Positions 38,787 to 50,757 of a stretch of 64,000 bases of DNA are shown in pieces. The notes under the pieces were generated by a model, which saw only the letters and a program-made list of their open reading frames with translations, did not search any database and had not been told where the DNA came from. Source of the DNA: Myoxocephalus aenaeus (taxonomy: Eukaryota; Chordata; Actinopteri; Perciformes; Cottidae); contig JBAMJR010000039.1 in the NCBI GenBank assembly GCA_038501785.1, positions 6,176,501-6,240,500 of the forward strand. Reading direction: 5' to 3'. Numbering within the stretch: the stretch's first letter is position 1; every line of letters starts with the position of its first letter. Position numbers and translations under genes: made by a program.

Positions 38787-41700
38787 ATGAAGGTGAATAA
38801 ACCCAGACATGTCCAGGGCCAAGCTAAATCTATGAAGTGGAAGGATGTGAGGGGGAAAAGGTCCCGGCCTCCAGTCAGTTCCTCAGAGCTCATCTCCAGT
38901 CCTGTAATGGCCAGAATTGCAAAGGAGTACCAGGCATCTGTGCAGAAAAAGCCCACCGTCAAGAGATTGAAGAGTAAGGCTAAACCTGTCTATGACATAA
39001 AGAAACCACCCCCTCAGTCTGGATTAAAGCAATCTCACACACAGGCTAATGGAAATTCAGCATTTAGAATGGACGACGAGTCAAATAACTCAGAGGAATG
39101 GAAGGAGTATTCCAAGTCCATTTATGGGAACGGTGTGGAGACCTCGGGTGACATGGAAGATGTAAGCCCAGGGAGACTTGAGGAAGACTCTCTCCATAAC
39201 TGTGCAGAGAGAGATGATCGACAAAACCATGCAGTACTTGTCATGCAGAAGGATCAGGTATGCTTCAGGATATTTTCATAAAGATCTGGCAACAGTTATG
39301 ACGTATATGTTATCCATGTATTTGACTGAGCGTTACATTCATTCACCCGCAGACCCTGTGTTTCCGTGGGAAGTGCCTCTTGACCTGTCTGTACGGCCGA
39401 GTAGAAGTGATGGGGTTCACCATTGAAGAAGGCCAACAGTCGTATCCACTCTTCTCCCCAGCCTCACATTGTCCACTGACCATTAGAGCTCTGGAAAGCT
39501 CTGACCACACCAGAAATGAAACGAGGGAGGCTGTACCCATTCTCCGAAAGTACCTGCAACAAGGTAAACACATAAACGGGTTATTCTGCTATAAGAGAGT
39601 GACTCATTTATGATGTACCGTACTTTTCGGGTTATAAGCCGCTACTGCCTTCGGTCAGTGTTCCCGACAGCTCCCCGCTGTAGCCAGCTGGGGCTCCTGC
39701 TAGCGCTCCGTCACTTCCCCGCTAACTTCCGCTAGCTCCCTGAAAACCACCGAAGGTAGCGGGACCAGGCTCGACACCCGACTTGGGCAGAGGGGACGCG
39801 GGCAGTAGCAGCAGCAGCAGCGGGCAGTAGCAGCAGCAGTGGCCGGTAGCAGCAGAAGCGCTAGATAGCAGCGCTACTAGCTTGCTACAGCGGGGACACT
39901 GATCAGCCGTAGGAGCGGCTTATAACCCGAAAAGTACGGTATTCATTTTTGCATATTTGAGTTTAAGAATTATTTGGTGACACAATACTAATATATATAT
40001 ATGTTTTTCCTTAAACCCATTTGAATGTGTGTCTTGCAGCATCATGGAAGAAGTTGCTCAAAAAGGTTCAATCAAACTCATCCATCATCCTACTGGAGCC
40101 CATGGAGACGTCTCTGACACGCTTTCTGTCAAGCTTCACAGATCTCAGTGAATTGTTCAGCCCCCCAATGGTGAGTTGATGGATATTTGTACATTAAGCT
40201 ACTGTCAATATTCACCTAATCATAAAAAGTGAAACTAAAATGAATTTGGACTAGAGCGGGAATCAGGAGATGATGAGAACATGAGCATAATTATTGTATA
40301 GATAATTGTGAAAGGTGAGACTTGCACATGTCTTGCACATGTCTAACAGAAGCTTTTCCACTTGTAGAGTGAACTCATGTCAGCTGTTCTTGACACTCCA
40401 CTCAATGGTTTGGGTATGATTCCCCTCGGCAAAGCCATCGAGGGCCTGAACATGTCAAAGAGCTACAGAGATGGCCTTAACATGGTTGTCAGCGCATGCA
40501 GAGGTAAGCACCTTTTAGACATGCAACTTGTTATGTAAAGGTTTTGGCAATTTTACATATTGGCCTTTTGGCTAATTGCTTGTTTACTGCCAGACATTAT
40601 AGACATTTCTTATTATGCTGTGTTCACACCGGACGTGGCGCGAATTTTCACGCTGCGTTTACCGCTTCAGTTTACTCGCGCGTTCACACCAAACGCGAAA
40701 AATCGCGCCGCGCAGGGGGCGTGGCTTATCTCCGTTGCTTGTCTCTGTGAAAAGAGCTTTCATTTCCGCTATCGACCATGGAATAAATAACCACTAGTTC
40801 TGCTTTATACTTGTTGTGGAAGTCACAAACATGTCGGAACATGAAACGCCCTCGTGTTTGGTCCATAACACCATCCGTAGCCGCACACAGCTCGGTGAAT
40901 TTCACAGACTAGTTCTGCTTTATACTTGTTGTGTAAACTCCACATACGTTGGAACATCAAACTCCATCGTGTCTGGTTTCATAATATTATCCGTAGTCCC
41001 ACAACAGCGTCTGAATGACGGCCGCTACCAGCGCTACTTCAGCAGCAGTTTGATTCAGCGACGGCAAGACGGCGGTGATGACGGGCGTAGCTTCTCAACG
41101 CTGATTGGCTGACGCAACTTTGCAGAGTTGGGATAATTCAACTCTCGCGAATTTGCGCCGCGTCCTTCGCTCTGTTCGCCCCGCGTCAAACGCGCTATTC
41201 GCGCCTCCTCAAATGCGTCTATCGCGCCGCCCCGCGAAAAAAACGCTTTTTCGCGGGGCGGCGCGTCTGTGCATTGACTTTGCATGTAATCTGGTCGCGC
41301 GTCAAATTCGCGCCGCGTCCGGTGTGACCACAGCATTAGAAAGCAGAATTTTTAATCCAATATTGTTAAATTATGAAATTGATAGGATGACGTCATGGTT
41401 TAGGGGTTAAGACGCCTACCACGGACGGCAATGTCGCCTGTTTTAATCCATCTGGGGAGTTTGTTGCATCTTTCTCGTTCTCATTTCCTGTTTTCCCTCC
41501 ACTAACGACTTCGTTATCTAATAAGACATAAATGCTTCCCCCAAAAAGGTGAGAAAGTCCATTACGTGCGCAGCCTGTGACCAAACAAAACCTCCTCTTC
41601 CTTCATATCATTAAACTGTTGATCTCATCACTGTTCTCAGTGACAACGCTCCTTTGTGCACCGGGTGCCAACCACGCATAAGCATTGTCGCTGTTTCTGT

Positions 41701-44700
41701 GAGAGGCTCATCATGTCAGAATAAAGCCAAAACAAACATTGATATAATGGACATCTATGTCTGAATGACAAAAGCCATCCCTTTTAACAGATGGATGAAG
41801 AAAGCAATGCAATCTGTTCCATGTCTGATAATGGCTGCACAAACGCTTACATTTGATCCTGCACTGGCAAAGTATTGGACACATGTTTGTCATTCACAGG
41901 GGACATGGATGGCAGTGCAGTCATCCTTGTTTGTGGTACCAAGAATGTGGGCAAGTCGACGTTCATCCGCAACCTCATCAATAACCTACTAAATCAGTAA
42001 GTTTTCATTTTTATTTATAAATGTATAGTAACATTTTGTAATATTTTTATATTGATTTGCTAGATTTAGTGTGTTCTAGTGTTGCATATACTTATGATCA
42101 ATGTGATGACTTTTTTTTTTTTTTAAGGTCATGCCTGTTCTGTGATAGTATATTTTAATGTTTTTCATAGAAAACTAATTGTATGTCTGTCTCTGTCTGT
42201 AGCACTGCGAGTGTAGATTATTTGGAAGGTGACCTCGGTCAAACAGAGTTCACGCCCGCTGGTTGCCTGTCTTTGTCGACTGTCAGAAGACCACTTCTGG
42301 GTACGTTTTAATTTTTCTTCAACATAATTGCATTGTTCGGCAACAGTTTGAGTGCTTGTTTACTTCCTGTCAGCTTTTGTCATTCACAAAAACTGCAACA
42401 GTAAAATGAAATCTGGGAAACATTTGGAATGTTATGTTGTGAAACATCTATATTAAACACACACATGGTTCAAAGTATCTTTTTAAGATGTATTAATAAG
42501 TCAAAGTGTTTAAAAGAAACAATTTTGGGGAAAAGGCTTATTTGCTTTCTCGCTCTATTCAATCAGAACAAATTCCACCTCCCAGCACTTGTGAAGCTTA
42601 CTAATTTGAAGGTGATATGGTTTTGGGGTTTTGTGCCGGACTGTTTCTTGGCTATAGCTCCATATTTACCACACAGATATTTGAGAAGTATGAATCTTCC
42701 TGACAAAAAGGGTAATAATAATGGTTCCCAAAATGTCCAACTGTTACTTCATTATTTATCTGAACTGTTCTTTCCATGTGGGATTAGTGGACTAACGTTG
42801 AGTTATTTTCCAGGTCCTCCTTTCACACATCAGTGCACACCAGAGCACATGATCTACTATGGCAATGCGTCATGCGAGACAGACATAGAACGCTACCTGG
42901 AATCCCTTAAGTCCTTGTGGTGTAGACGGTCCCGGAGCAGAGCGACTCCAGTCATTATCAACACCATGGGCTGGGTCAAAGGTCAGCTCAAACTACCCTC
43001 CTTGACAGAATATGAAGAACTATACTCACTATAATCGGTTTCTGAACGCATGCTTGTTTGGGGCTGCCCACAGGGTTTGGATTTGATGTGCTAGTGGACA
43101 TGATCCGCTTCCTCCCAGTCTCGCATGTGGTCCAGATCAGTCACAGCGGCGTCAACCAGTGCCCCGCCCTGACTCCAGAGTTTCTGAAGACGGCACACGG
43201 CTACCAAACGCACCCACCGGTCCAGACCGCTCTGGCCGAGTTCACGGAGAACCTCAGTACCTCCAGAAGTTACACTCACCTCGATTTACAATCAGAGTTT
43301 CAAGGAGTGGGGCGCCAAGGATCAGCGTAAGTCCACCATCATCAACCTGTGTTGGCATTTACATGTAAAAACCTTCATTATTACATAATTTTCTGTTGGT
43401 GCATTGTATTTGACAGAAAACACCAGCGTACTAATGAGATCAGAGAGCTGTCAATGCTGGCCTACCTGAGTCAGCTGCAGTCTCCTGACCCCGGACCAAT
43501 TAGACCTCTCCACAGCCTCACCCCATACCAGGTACATGAGTCCAGATGCCTTTTATCATCATAGTCTTCACAAATTAAAATTATAACTTATAGCATCAGA
43601 AGGGGGTCTGAGGAAATAGTGACTCCTTGAAAGGTGTCGCTACTAAAAGATGTTAACAAGTGATGTTGAATCACATATTCTGTGTCTCCCTCTGCCAATA
43701 TGAAGAAAATAATTTTGGGAAACCTGATTTATTTTTGGAGGATGACGCCCATGTCTGAAAGATAAAGCCAGAGCTAGCAACTGATTAGCTGAGCTTGAAT
43801 ACTTTTATTTTTTTAATGTCTTCCATTTTAGTTGTGTTTTTATAAGAAACTAACCACTCCCCCTCTGGCTCATAGGTGCCCAACACAGCAGTGGCTTTAG
43901 GTGTGATCCATTGTGAGGTTGTGCCGGGTCACATGTTTTATGCGGCCAATTCTAGTCTGGTGGGACTCTGCTGCCTAGGGGAGAAAGTCTCAAGCAGGGG
44001 AGGCCCAGTCCTGCTGTCCCAGGCTCCCATCTGCCCATGTGTGGGCTTCGGTACGTATCCTGCATGGCCTGTTGTGTGAACGCTCAAATCCTTTAATTAT
44101 TTATTTTTTTGTTCCTTATTGTTTGCGTTTCCACAGACATTACTGTTGTATGTGTAAAAATAATAAAATATACCTATATTTTTTCTCGTAACTATAAAAA
44201 AGTCCATCTGACTTGCACATTTTAATAAATATTTGAATACAGAATAGGGCTTACATCAAATAAGCAAATAGTTCACATTTGATATGTTTATATAGGCTAT
44301 ATATGGACAAAAAGTAATTCACAAAGATATATTTTGTATGTCAGTTAGTCCACTAATGAACAAACTTCAATAACAAAAATCTGAAAATGTTTTGTGGTGG
44401 ACATAAGTTCATAAGCAGTTCTCTGCAGACTGGCAAAAGTCAAAAAGTATCAAGGTGATAAAACAATGTTGTGTAATTGCAAAAATGAATTGACATGCTA
44501 ATGTATTCCAGGTGTGCTTCGAGGTATCGACGTTAGTCGAGGTCTGTACTTTTTGCTGACGCCTGTAGATCCCTCCATCCTTCGTAAGGTCAATTGTCTC
44601 CTCTTGGGTGCGATATCGCTGCCTTCCTGCATCCTCACAACACAGGTCAGAAGACTGCTCTGTTCTTTCATAACACTATACGCTTAAAAGACCATCATTT

Positions 44701-44897
44701 GCCTAAGCTTTGACTTAAAAAGTTACATTTTAAAGCTTAATATTGGCATTACTCATGCTACCGTTTGTCTGTTTCAGCCTGGCTTTGAAGGAGAGATGCC
44801 CTATGTCACCACAGACTACAGTTTTGATCTCACTGGGGCAGGAAAGCTGCGAGTCTTCAAGGGACTAACAAGACCCAGTCATACGGGGACAAAATGA
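38787..44897 (+). CDS. NOL9: Nucleolar protein 9, polynucleotide 5'-hydroxyl kinase
   Basis: Twelve coding exons: 38787-39257, 39353-39563, 40040-40170, 40368-40503, 41900-41996, 42203-42300, 42814-42981, 43074-43326, 43417-43531, 43876-44050, 44512-44645, 44778-44897. All are GT-AG with frame kept, giving 702 aa, the same as human NOL9. Walker A is GTKNVGKST at 329-337. DLGQTEF follows at 359-365 and the Clp1/Grc3-family INTMGWV at 430-436. C-terminal blocks LSYLSQLQ-like, HSLTPYQVP and PYVTTDY match human. Family knowledge: NOL9 phosphorylates 5'-hydroxyl RNA ends with ATP in the nucleolus and is needed for ITS2 processing to 5.8S/28S rRNA. The basic, low-complexity first exon is poorly conserved, as is usual for the N terminus. 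Introns 2 and 4 carry transposable elements. A 5'-UTR exon is implied by the acceptor at 38729. Confidence 0.97.
39618..39939. mobile_element. TA-flanked MITE in NOL9 intron 2
   Basis: The 322-bp element is bounded by TA on both sides (39616-39617, 39940-39941). It has inverted termini of about 27 bp starting CCGTACTTTTCGGGTTATAA. The interior is GC-rich with CAG-type triplets near 39800-39865. A TA target is typical of the Tc1/mariner superfamily, but no transposase is present to confirm this. A near-identical copy lies at 57413-57705 in the opposite orientation. Confidence 0.88.
40616..41335. mobile_element. PIF/Harbinger-like MITE in NOL9 intron 4
   Basis: The 720-bp element has inverted termini of about 20 bp (TGCTGTGTTCACACCGGACG at the left, with one mismatch at the right). 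It is flanked by TTA direct repeats at 40613-40615 and 41336-41338. A TWA target duplication is the mark of PIF/Harbinger. It is CpG-rich at both ends. The middle holds two tandem diverged units of about 120 bp (starting near 40793 and 40910). It has no coding capacity. Confidence 0.85.
41385..41550 (+). mobile_element. tRNA-derived SINE in NOL9 intron 4
   Basis: A-box-like sequence near 41397 and a B-box-like GTTTTAATCC near 41440 are followed by a TTTCCTGTTTTCCCTCCACT stretch and CTAATAAGACATAAATG, then a short A-rich end. This layout matches a common teleost tRNA-derived SINE. It lies 50 bp after the PIF/Harbinger-like element. Confidence 0.65.
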
Positions 44898-45690
44898 CAT
44901 TTCCCACACTGCTTTGCCCTTTACCCTTCTTGACTGGCTTCTCACGCCAAACAAGTCCGAATTGGCCTTTGAATGTACAGAACTGAGGTTGTGCTGGACA
45001 GTTTTTTTTTTTTTTTTTTTATCTCAAGATTCAGTCTGACAGAACAGCCAGTGTCACAGACTCTGCAAGAGGAGATGGCTGCTTTCTGGTTGCTGGACTT
45101 AAAACCTCCTACTGTACGTATATATTTGATGAGACTGTGAAGGAGTGTCTGCGTTTTCTGTCACATGGATGATAATAATATCACACTTTGTACTTGCAGT
45201 TTGTCTTTAATGTCTCTGTATTGTGTAGTTGGCATTCCAAAGCTGCAGAGGAATACAAAAATCTGCCAGATATTAAATGAGAAACACCGTTTATTATGAC
45301 TTTGTGGTTTTCTTGTCTTCATGTGGTGTTTTAGACCGACGCTAATATTTGTTTCATAGTCATGGGTCCATGTGGATTTCAAGTTTTATTAACGTGTGCA
45401 GTATAGTCCCTGATTCAGACAGTAGTTCTTTCATTTATGACAATTGTATTATTGGATAAAAATGCCCACTGCCAAGACTTTACATGTTGGTTCTGCTTGC
45501 ATCCAACAGTCAAGTAAAGAACAGGGTGGGGCAGAGTGAAGCAGCGATTTTGTTTGATTATGAAGCTCATTTTGTCAGTATTGTGATTTAATGCTAGTGC
45601 GAGGACTAACAGAAATGACTCTATTTTTGATTAACGCCACATTAATTGCTGTACATTTGGTATTGTGTTATTAAAGGGACACAGAAGTGG
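44898..45690 (+). other. Probable 3' UTR of NOL9
   Basis: This follows the NOL9 stop. It contains a T run near 45002-45020 and an ATTAAA poly(A) signal at 45670-45675. A second candidate AATAAA is near 45911. The UTR end is inferred from the signal only. Confidence 0.4.
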
Positions 45691-48400
45691 TCCTGTTATC
45701 TTAGGTCACTCAATAAGATTTGTAAATGCAACAAGTTTCTGTTTTCCTATGGAGGCCCTTGTGGGATCTAAGGGATCAAATTTAGGGACTATTTTCTGTC
45801 TTGGTGGAACCTATTGGACCTCAAGGGGGCAGCACATGTATGGTGAGATTTTGCACTGAACCACAGCAGATGTTCACTTAGAAAATGTCTCAAGGGCAGT
45901 AATAATGCAAATAAAAAATATGTCAAAGACAATGGCTTATATTACTGAATAACTTTTATCTTTCATAACAGTTTTAAAAGCAATTTAAGTCAAACCTCAT
46001 AAGACCGACTTGTAACTGTATGTAGACTGACCTTTTCAATGATCTGACCGGGGATGGAAGGACCTCTCGGTCATTAACATCCTCTCACACAGGGAAGAAT
46101 TGCTAATTTGTTAAGTGGGCTGTTTTAACATCCCCTCTCTGCCCCCTCGTTTTTCTTTGTTCGCAGTTCCCCGCCTCTTTATTGAGGGTGGGAGCGCACA
46201 AACACAACATAGCCGCATTTCAGCAGCGTCATTGTTTTGGCTTTGTCATTGTTTTTTCCCCCCGTAGACCTCATGCAAACCAAAGAGAAATCCCACTGCA
46301 GAGGTGACACTAGACGGTCAACATGAACCTGAATAATCAGAAATAACAACACAACACACATCTGTGAAATGCATTCATTTCTTTGGATTGAATTGATACT
46401 CCTGCCATGGGTTAAGTAGTATGTTAAACATACCTTTTGTAATCTGGCATCAAATTTAGAGAGGGACAGTTATTACGTTGATTAAATGGAGCAAGTCGTT
46501 AGCTCTAGTTCTGTACAAAAACAGGATTAATTGATAGAAAATATATATTTTGAAAGGGTATAATTTTTTTAAGCGAAGATACCAAACCAAGCTTTTTTTA
46601 CTGTGCAGATTTTCAGGTTTGAACAATATTTGAAATGTTCCTCACACATGATGCTCGTGGCTGAAACACTGATCTGTTTAAAGCCATGAAAGTATCAAGG
46701 ACACCTGTCAACAGTCAGTCATGTAGAAATCTCAAATAATATGTGACTCTTATGTTACACCCTCCCTACCAGACAACACAATTCAAAAGTGCACTTCAAT
46801 GACAATTGTGCTGAGTAAAGACACAATGCCTCTGCATTGTGTCTTTACAATCGCTAAAATCAACCGAATCAGTTGAAAAATTCATGGAAGTAGAGAAACT
46901 ACACAAAATACACAGACATAATCTAATGCCATTACCATTCTTGGGACAAGAATGAGCTTTCTGGGGCTCTTTTCACCGCTAATCTCTCCCACTGTTTGTG
47001 CATAGTGTAGAACCCCAGTTTTGCTGTGTGGTAATCTAATTTTCTGACATCAATAAAGATTTTAAAACAATATGTTGATGTACAGGGTCCCTCTTCAAGT
47101 TGAATGTTAGTTGATAATGAATATTCATAATGTATAGTCCCAGGTTCCCAACATCCCACCCTACCAGTAGGAAAGCATTATTTCCAAAGGCAAGAGGAAT
47201 GTCATTATCTAACTATTGTATTATTCACGGTCAGAAAAACTCCTGTTTTTGACTGGAACATGGAGCCAATAGTATCGACTATTTCACTGTTGTAAACATT
47301 CCAAGTGTGTCCCAGTTTATTCCTTGTTGCAAGGACTTTTATAGGTTCCCTAGTTGCAGTGTATATCATTGGAATATTGATAGCCATTCAGCATTCTCTT
47401 TATTTGGAGAAGTTTACACTCAAGCAACTCCAGCGTAGCTCATGACCGGGTTTTCTGATTTGTCAAAGACACCGATTACTCATCTTGAAATAAGTCTCTT
47501 TTAAAAGTAAAGCATACTGTTTAAAAAGTCCCCTCTAAGCATCAATCTAATGGTAGGCTTCTATTCTAAGCCTCCAAACGATCAAAATGTTACAGAATAA
47601 ATTAAATTTTTATCAATAATACTGTACTCCATGCATTCTACGTAGAGCCATAGACTGGTAAGGAAGCTCAGCCTCAGTCTGTTAGCATTGTAGCAAGTTT
47701 GTAGCCATTACGTTTTTTGTTGTTTATTTTGTACGCGTTTTTATTTTATTTTCAATCAATTTAGCTATAAACCTTAAAACACGAGCTGGAGATAGTTTTC
47801 AACCAGTTGTTAAACGTTAGCCTTATCTTACATTAGCTAGCTATAGCTAAAATCTGTTCGTAACTGTCATGTCAACCATATAGATATACAATCTCAACCC
47901 ACAAAGTCAACAGTTGTCATTTAGAAATGAGAAGCTATCTTTGAGTGTAGAAATACTCTGTTCCAAGTCAAAGTCCAGGATGAGCATTACAATACAACAC
48001 CTATAACAGTTACATGTTGCAGCTGATACATGTGGGGCTCATTTCACTTCATCTGCTATGTAATTTGAGCATTTCTCCTGGGAAATAAAAAAAAGGATCA
48101 ATTGTAATCCACAATGACACATAATTCTATATTTGTGCAGTATATTTTGTAATATTTATCGGAATAATCAAACAATTCGAGTGGAGTGGAAGCATGAGTA
48201 GAATATTCAAGTAAAGTAGCCTTCAAGTACCTCAAAATGGTTCTTAATATTAAGTAAATGTATTTACATTTTTATTTGGGCTAATATGTTATATATCCTC
48301 TTGACTATTTTCAGATATAACTTAGTTGAGAGACATCTTGATTCTCTTCGATAAAATCACTCAGAAACTGAATGGACTCTGGTTAGTGTGCCGTTTAGTG
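45691..48400. other. Intergenic DNA between NOL9 and the next plus-strand gene
   Basis: No open frame with recognisable protein features is present. The stretch is AT-rich. Part of it (about 47940-48260) is a degraded copy of a hAT-like repeat. Nothing else is supported. Confidence 0.6.
47940..48260. repeat. Degraded hAT-like repeat
   Basis: AGAAATACTCTGTTCCAAGT at one end and AAGTAAAGTAGCCTTCAAGTA near the other match the family of 2916-3328. Ends are not clean. Confidence 0.45.
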
Positions 48401-48500
48401 GCCGTGTTGTTGGCGTCTCTCTGGCGCCTCTAGCGGCCACATTGAGCCACTCGAAAGGGAAACGGCGTCGAGTCTTTTGTGGATTCGGGTTGTCTGAATG

Positions 48501-48503
<3 letters not shown>

Positions 48504-48536
<33 letters not shown>

Positions 48537-48559
48537 AAAAAGAGAGAGAGAGAGAGAGG
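48504..48559. repeat. (GA)n tract near a predicted promoter
   Basis: GA units interrupted by a run of nine A. It is probably part of the leader or core promoter region of the next gene. Confidence 0.9.
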
Positions 48560-48676
48560 ACGGCGAGACGAAGCAGCTCACAACATGTGTTCAACTGCAA
48601 CGGCCCGTTGTGTAAAGTTAATAGAAGGAACCCCAATCCACAGAGTTGCTTCTTTAAAAGAGTCACGCGGGGTTTT

Positions 48677-48707
48677 TTTCTTCTTCTTCTTCTTCTTCTT
48701 CTTCTCG
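48677..48707. repeat. (TTC)n tract
   Basis: About ten TTC units, followed by a second, shorter one at about 48762-48784. With the (GA)n tract this makes strand-asymmetric purine and pyrimidine blocks. Confidence 0.9.
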
Positions 48708-49115
48708 TAGTCCCATTCCTGCACCGACCGAGCTTCACCAACAGACGTCGAGGAGATTTCTTTTTCTTTTTCTTCTTCTTCTTCTCCCTCTCGCATGTGC
48801 TCTCGCGCGGCTAACAACAGGTTATGTGCAGCTTAGCGCGGACTCCAGACTTGTAGCTGCGCCTCACCGGTTGTTAGCCCCGTGTTGACTCTTCGTGGAG
48901 GCTTTTGTGCCACTCTTTCCCCCCCCAACCAGCGATGTGAGTTGCCGCTTTGTTTCTCTCCGGCGACCACAGACCTAAACCCGGGGCCGAGGCGTGTTTC
49001 GAGGGAAATGAGAATGCCATAGAGAAGACTAATTAACACATCGCAGCGAGACCGCCACACGCCGACGGACGGGGAGCTTTTGTTGGTGTTTTCCCCCCAA
49101 GGACTGCATGCATAG

Positions 49116-49197
49116 ATGGTGCCAAACAAGTGGACCATGCATTCAGTTCTGCACAAATCTCCACCAAGGAGCTGGCTCGGTCTCAAATTACGACTCA
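49116..49197 (+). CDS. Candidate first coding exon, ending in phase 1 (gene possibly PLEKHG5)
   Basis: The frame encodes 27 residues plus one base and runs into the donor GTGAGT. It is basic and has no recognised domain. It ends in the same phase as the exon at 57166-57289, and the two cannot be joined in frame because the leader of the later exon has stops. They would therefore be alternative starts. PLEKHG5 is a RhoGEF (DH-PH) known to have several alternative N termini; that link rests on gene order only. Confidence 0.35.
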
Positions 49198-49583
49198 GTG
49201 AGTAAAACGCATGGATATTGATCACCATTTCTACGTTAACGTCAAGCTGTTAACGGTCCATTAGTTACCTGCTTTGTAAGAAACACATTGTGTCATGCAC
49301 TAAGTTGCTCTTGAAGAAGTCAGAATTACTTTGATCCTCAGGCACCAGATCTTTGTTTAATGCCCTCCCTCCCTCCACCAGTCATCAAAGTTACTGGAGG
49401 ATTTGGCAAGTGACCTGAGCAATTATCCCAGCTGGAGGCAGGGGCATTTTAATCAGAGGAGGACAAGTACACTGTGATCTGAAGTTCCCCTCATGATGAA
49501 GGGTCTTGGTGCAGCTCAGCATACGCTCAGATGATAGATATTAGCTCTTGTAAATCTCTAACCAACACTATTTATTGTGTTCT

Positions 49584-49604
49584 CCCCCCCCCCCCCCCCC
49601 CCCC
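49584..49604. repeat. Run of 21 C
   Basis: Twenty-one consecutive C followed by AGGCCTGCC. Its length may be unreliable for assembly. Confidence 0.9.
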
Positions 49605-50378
49605 AGGCCTGCCATATGTGCTTTCCGCTCTCTTTCCCCATGCAGCTCATAATTCACATCAAAGTGAAATTTGCAATATTAAGGCTTTCCTATAGGCCTG
49701 TGACTAACTAACAATTATCCCCCCCCCCCCTAATTGTCATGTTTAAATGGTTTGTTTTGTCCCAAAAAAAAAAACTAAAGAGAATGAGTTTGCAATAATA
49801 GACAAAAATACTTTTGAGAAGTTGGAAAGATCTCCTAGAATGGTGAAAGAACGATACAAATTGTTGCAGGTTGATATTCTGGGAGTCCACAAATCTCTTT
49901 CAGCTCTACACCCTGCGTGCTCCACGTTTTGGTGAGCTTTACATGTGTAATGTATGCGTTGCTGTCAGTTCATGGGTTCATACAGTAAGAAGTCAGCATG
50001 GAGTTAGCAGCTGTAATTGGTTGAGTCTGGAAGCCTTCAATGTTCCAGGCCACCGGAGTCATAAGCCTGTCTTAAACACACTCGTCTAATCTGGGACCAG
50101 ATGTCTTGTCTGGTCTCTGTCCACCACCGAAAAACAAAAACACAGACTAGAAACCTCAGTTCGTACTCTTTCGATGAATTATAAGGATGTTAAAATGTCG
50201 GTTATCGTAAAAAAGAGGACCTGTGTAGAAAGGCTACGTGAAGCTCTGGCCTAAATCAATGATTTCATGAATTTGGTTTTGTTACTTTAGTTCAGAGCTA
50301 AACACTTCATTTGTGTTGATTATGTTTATTTGCTTATTTATTGTTGCAGGTTAATGCCGCAGTCGAGTTATCAATCCC

Positions 50379-50757
50379 ACCACCAGGTCCATTCACTGGC
50401 TGTTCTGGAGCTTTTAATCATATCACATGATCTTCAGCAGCAGATGGAGTTTGGGTGGAATAGTCAATGTTCACATTTGTATTTCTTTCCCTTTGCACTT
50501 AAAGGACTTCTGGTCCATGTTGGCATTAACGATAAGAACTACCTCACCACGAGGTCCATTTAGTAGCTGCTTTGGTGTTTTTGATTGTGTCACATGACCA
50601 TCATCAGCTGATGGAGTTTGCCCAGGAAGTTCTTAAAAAAAAAAAATGGACATGTGAACAATTACATTACAACTGGACGAACCCAATTCTGCTGATGAAG
50701 CTCATGTGATATGATGGAAAGCTCCAGAACAGCTAATAAATGGAACTTTTGGTGAGA
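50379..50757. repeat. Inverted and direct repeat cluster
   Basis: Unit A (50379-50453) and unit B (50545-50620) are diverged direct repeats sharing AGGTCCATT, TCACATGA and GATGGAGTTTG. Unit C (50685-50757) is the inverted complement of A (GCTCCAGAACAGCTAATAAA against the GCTGTTCTGGAGC of A). It could fold into a hairpin and is probably a dispersed MITE-like repeat. Confidence 0.65.

Larger units (their letters stand above)
48400..49197 (+). promoter_or_regulatory. CpG-rich promoter and first exon of a plus-strand gene
   Basis: This is one of the most CpG-rich unique segments of the window, with purine (GA)n and pyrimidine (TTC)n tracts typical of a fish promoter and 5' leader. It ends in a good splice donor, GTGAGT at 49198. 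An ATG at 49116 opens a short frame of 27 codons plus one base up to that donor (MVPNKWTMHSVLHKSPPRS, then WLGLKLRL). The promoter function and first exon are inferred. By synteny with human 1p36.31 the gene would be PLEKHG5, which follows NOL9 in the same orientation. Confidence 0.5.

Noticed and set aside
41105..41410. Plus-strand frame of 101 codons with a minus-strand shadow
   Set aside because: It lies in the CpG-rich end of the PIF/Harbinger-like MITE and runs into the SINE.
48833..49228. Minus-strand frame of 131 codons
   Set aside because: It lies antisense to a CpG-rich predicted first exon and has no recognised domain.
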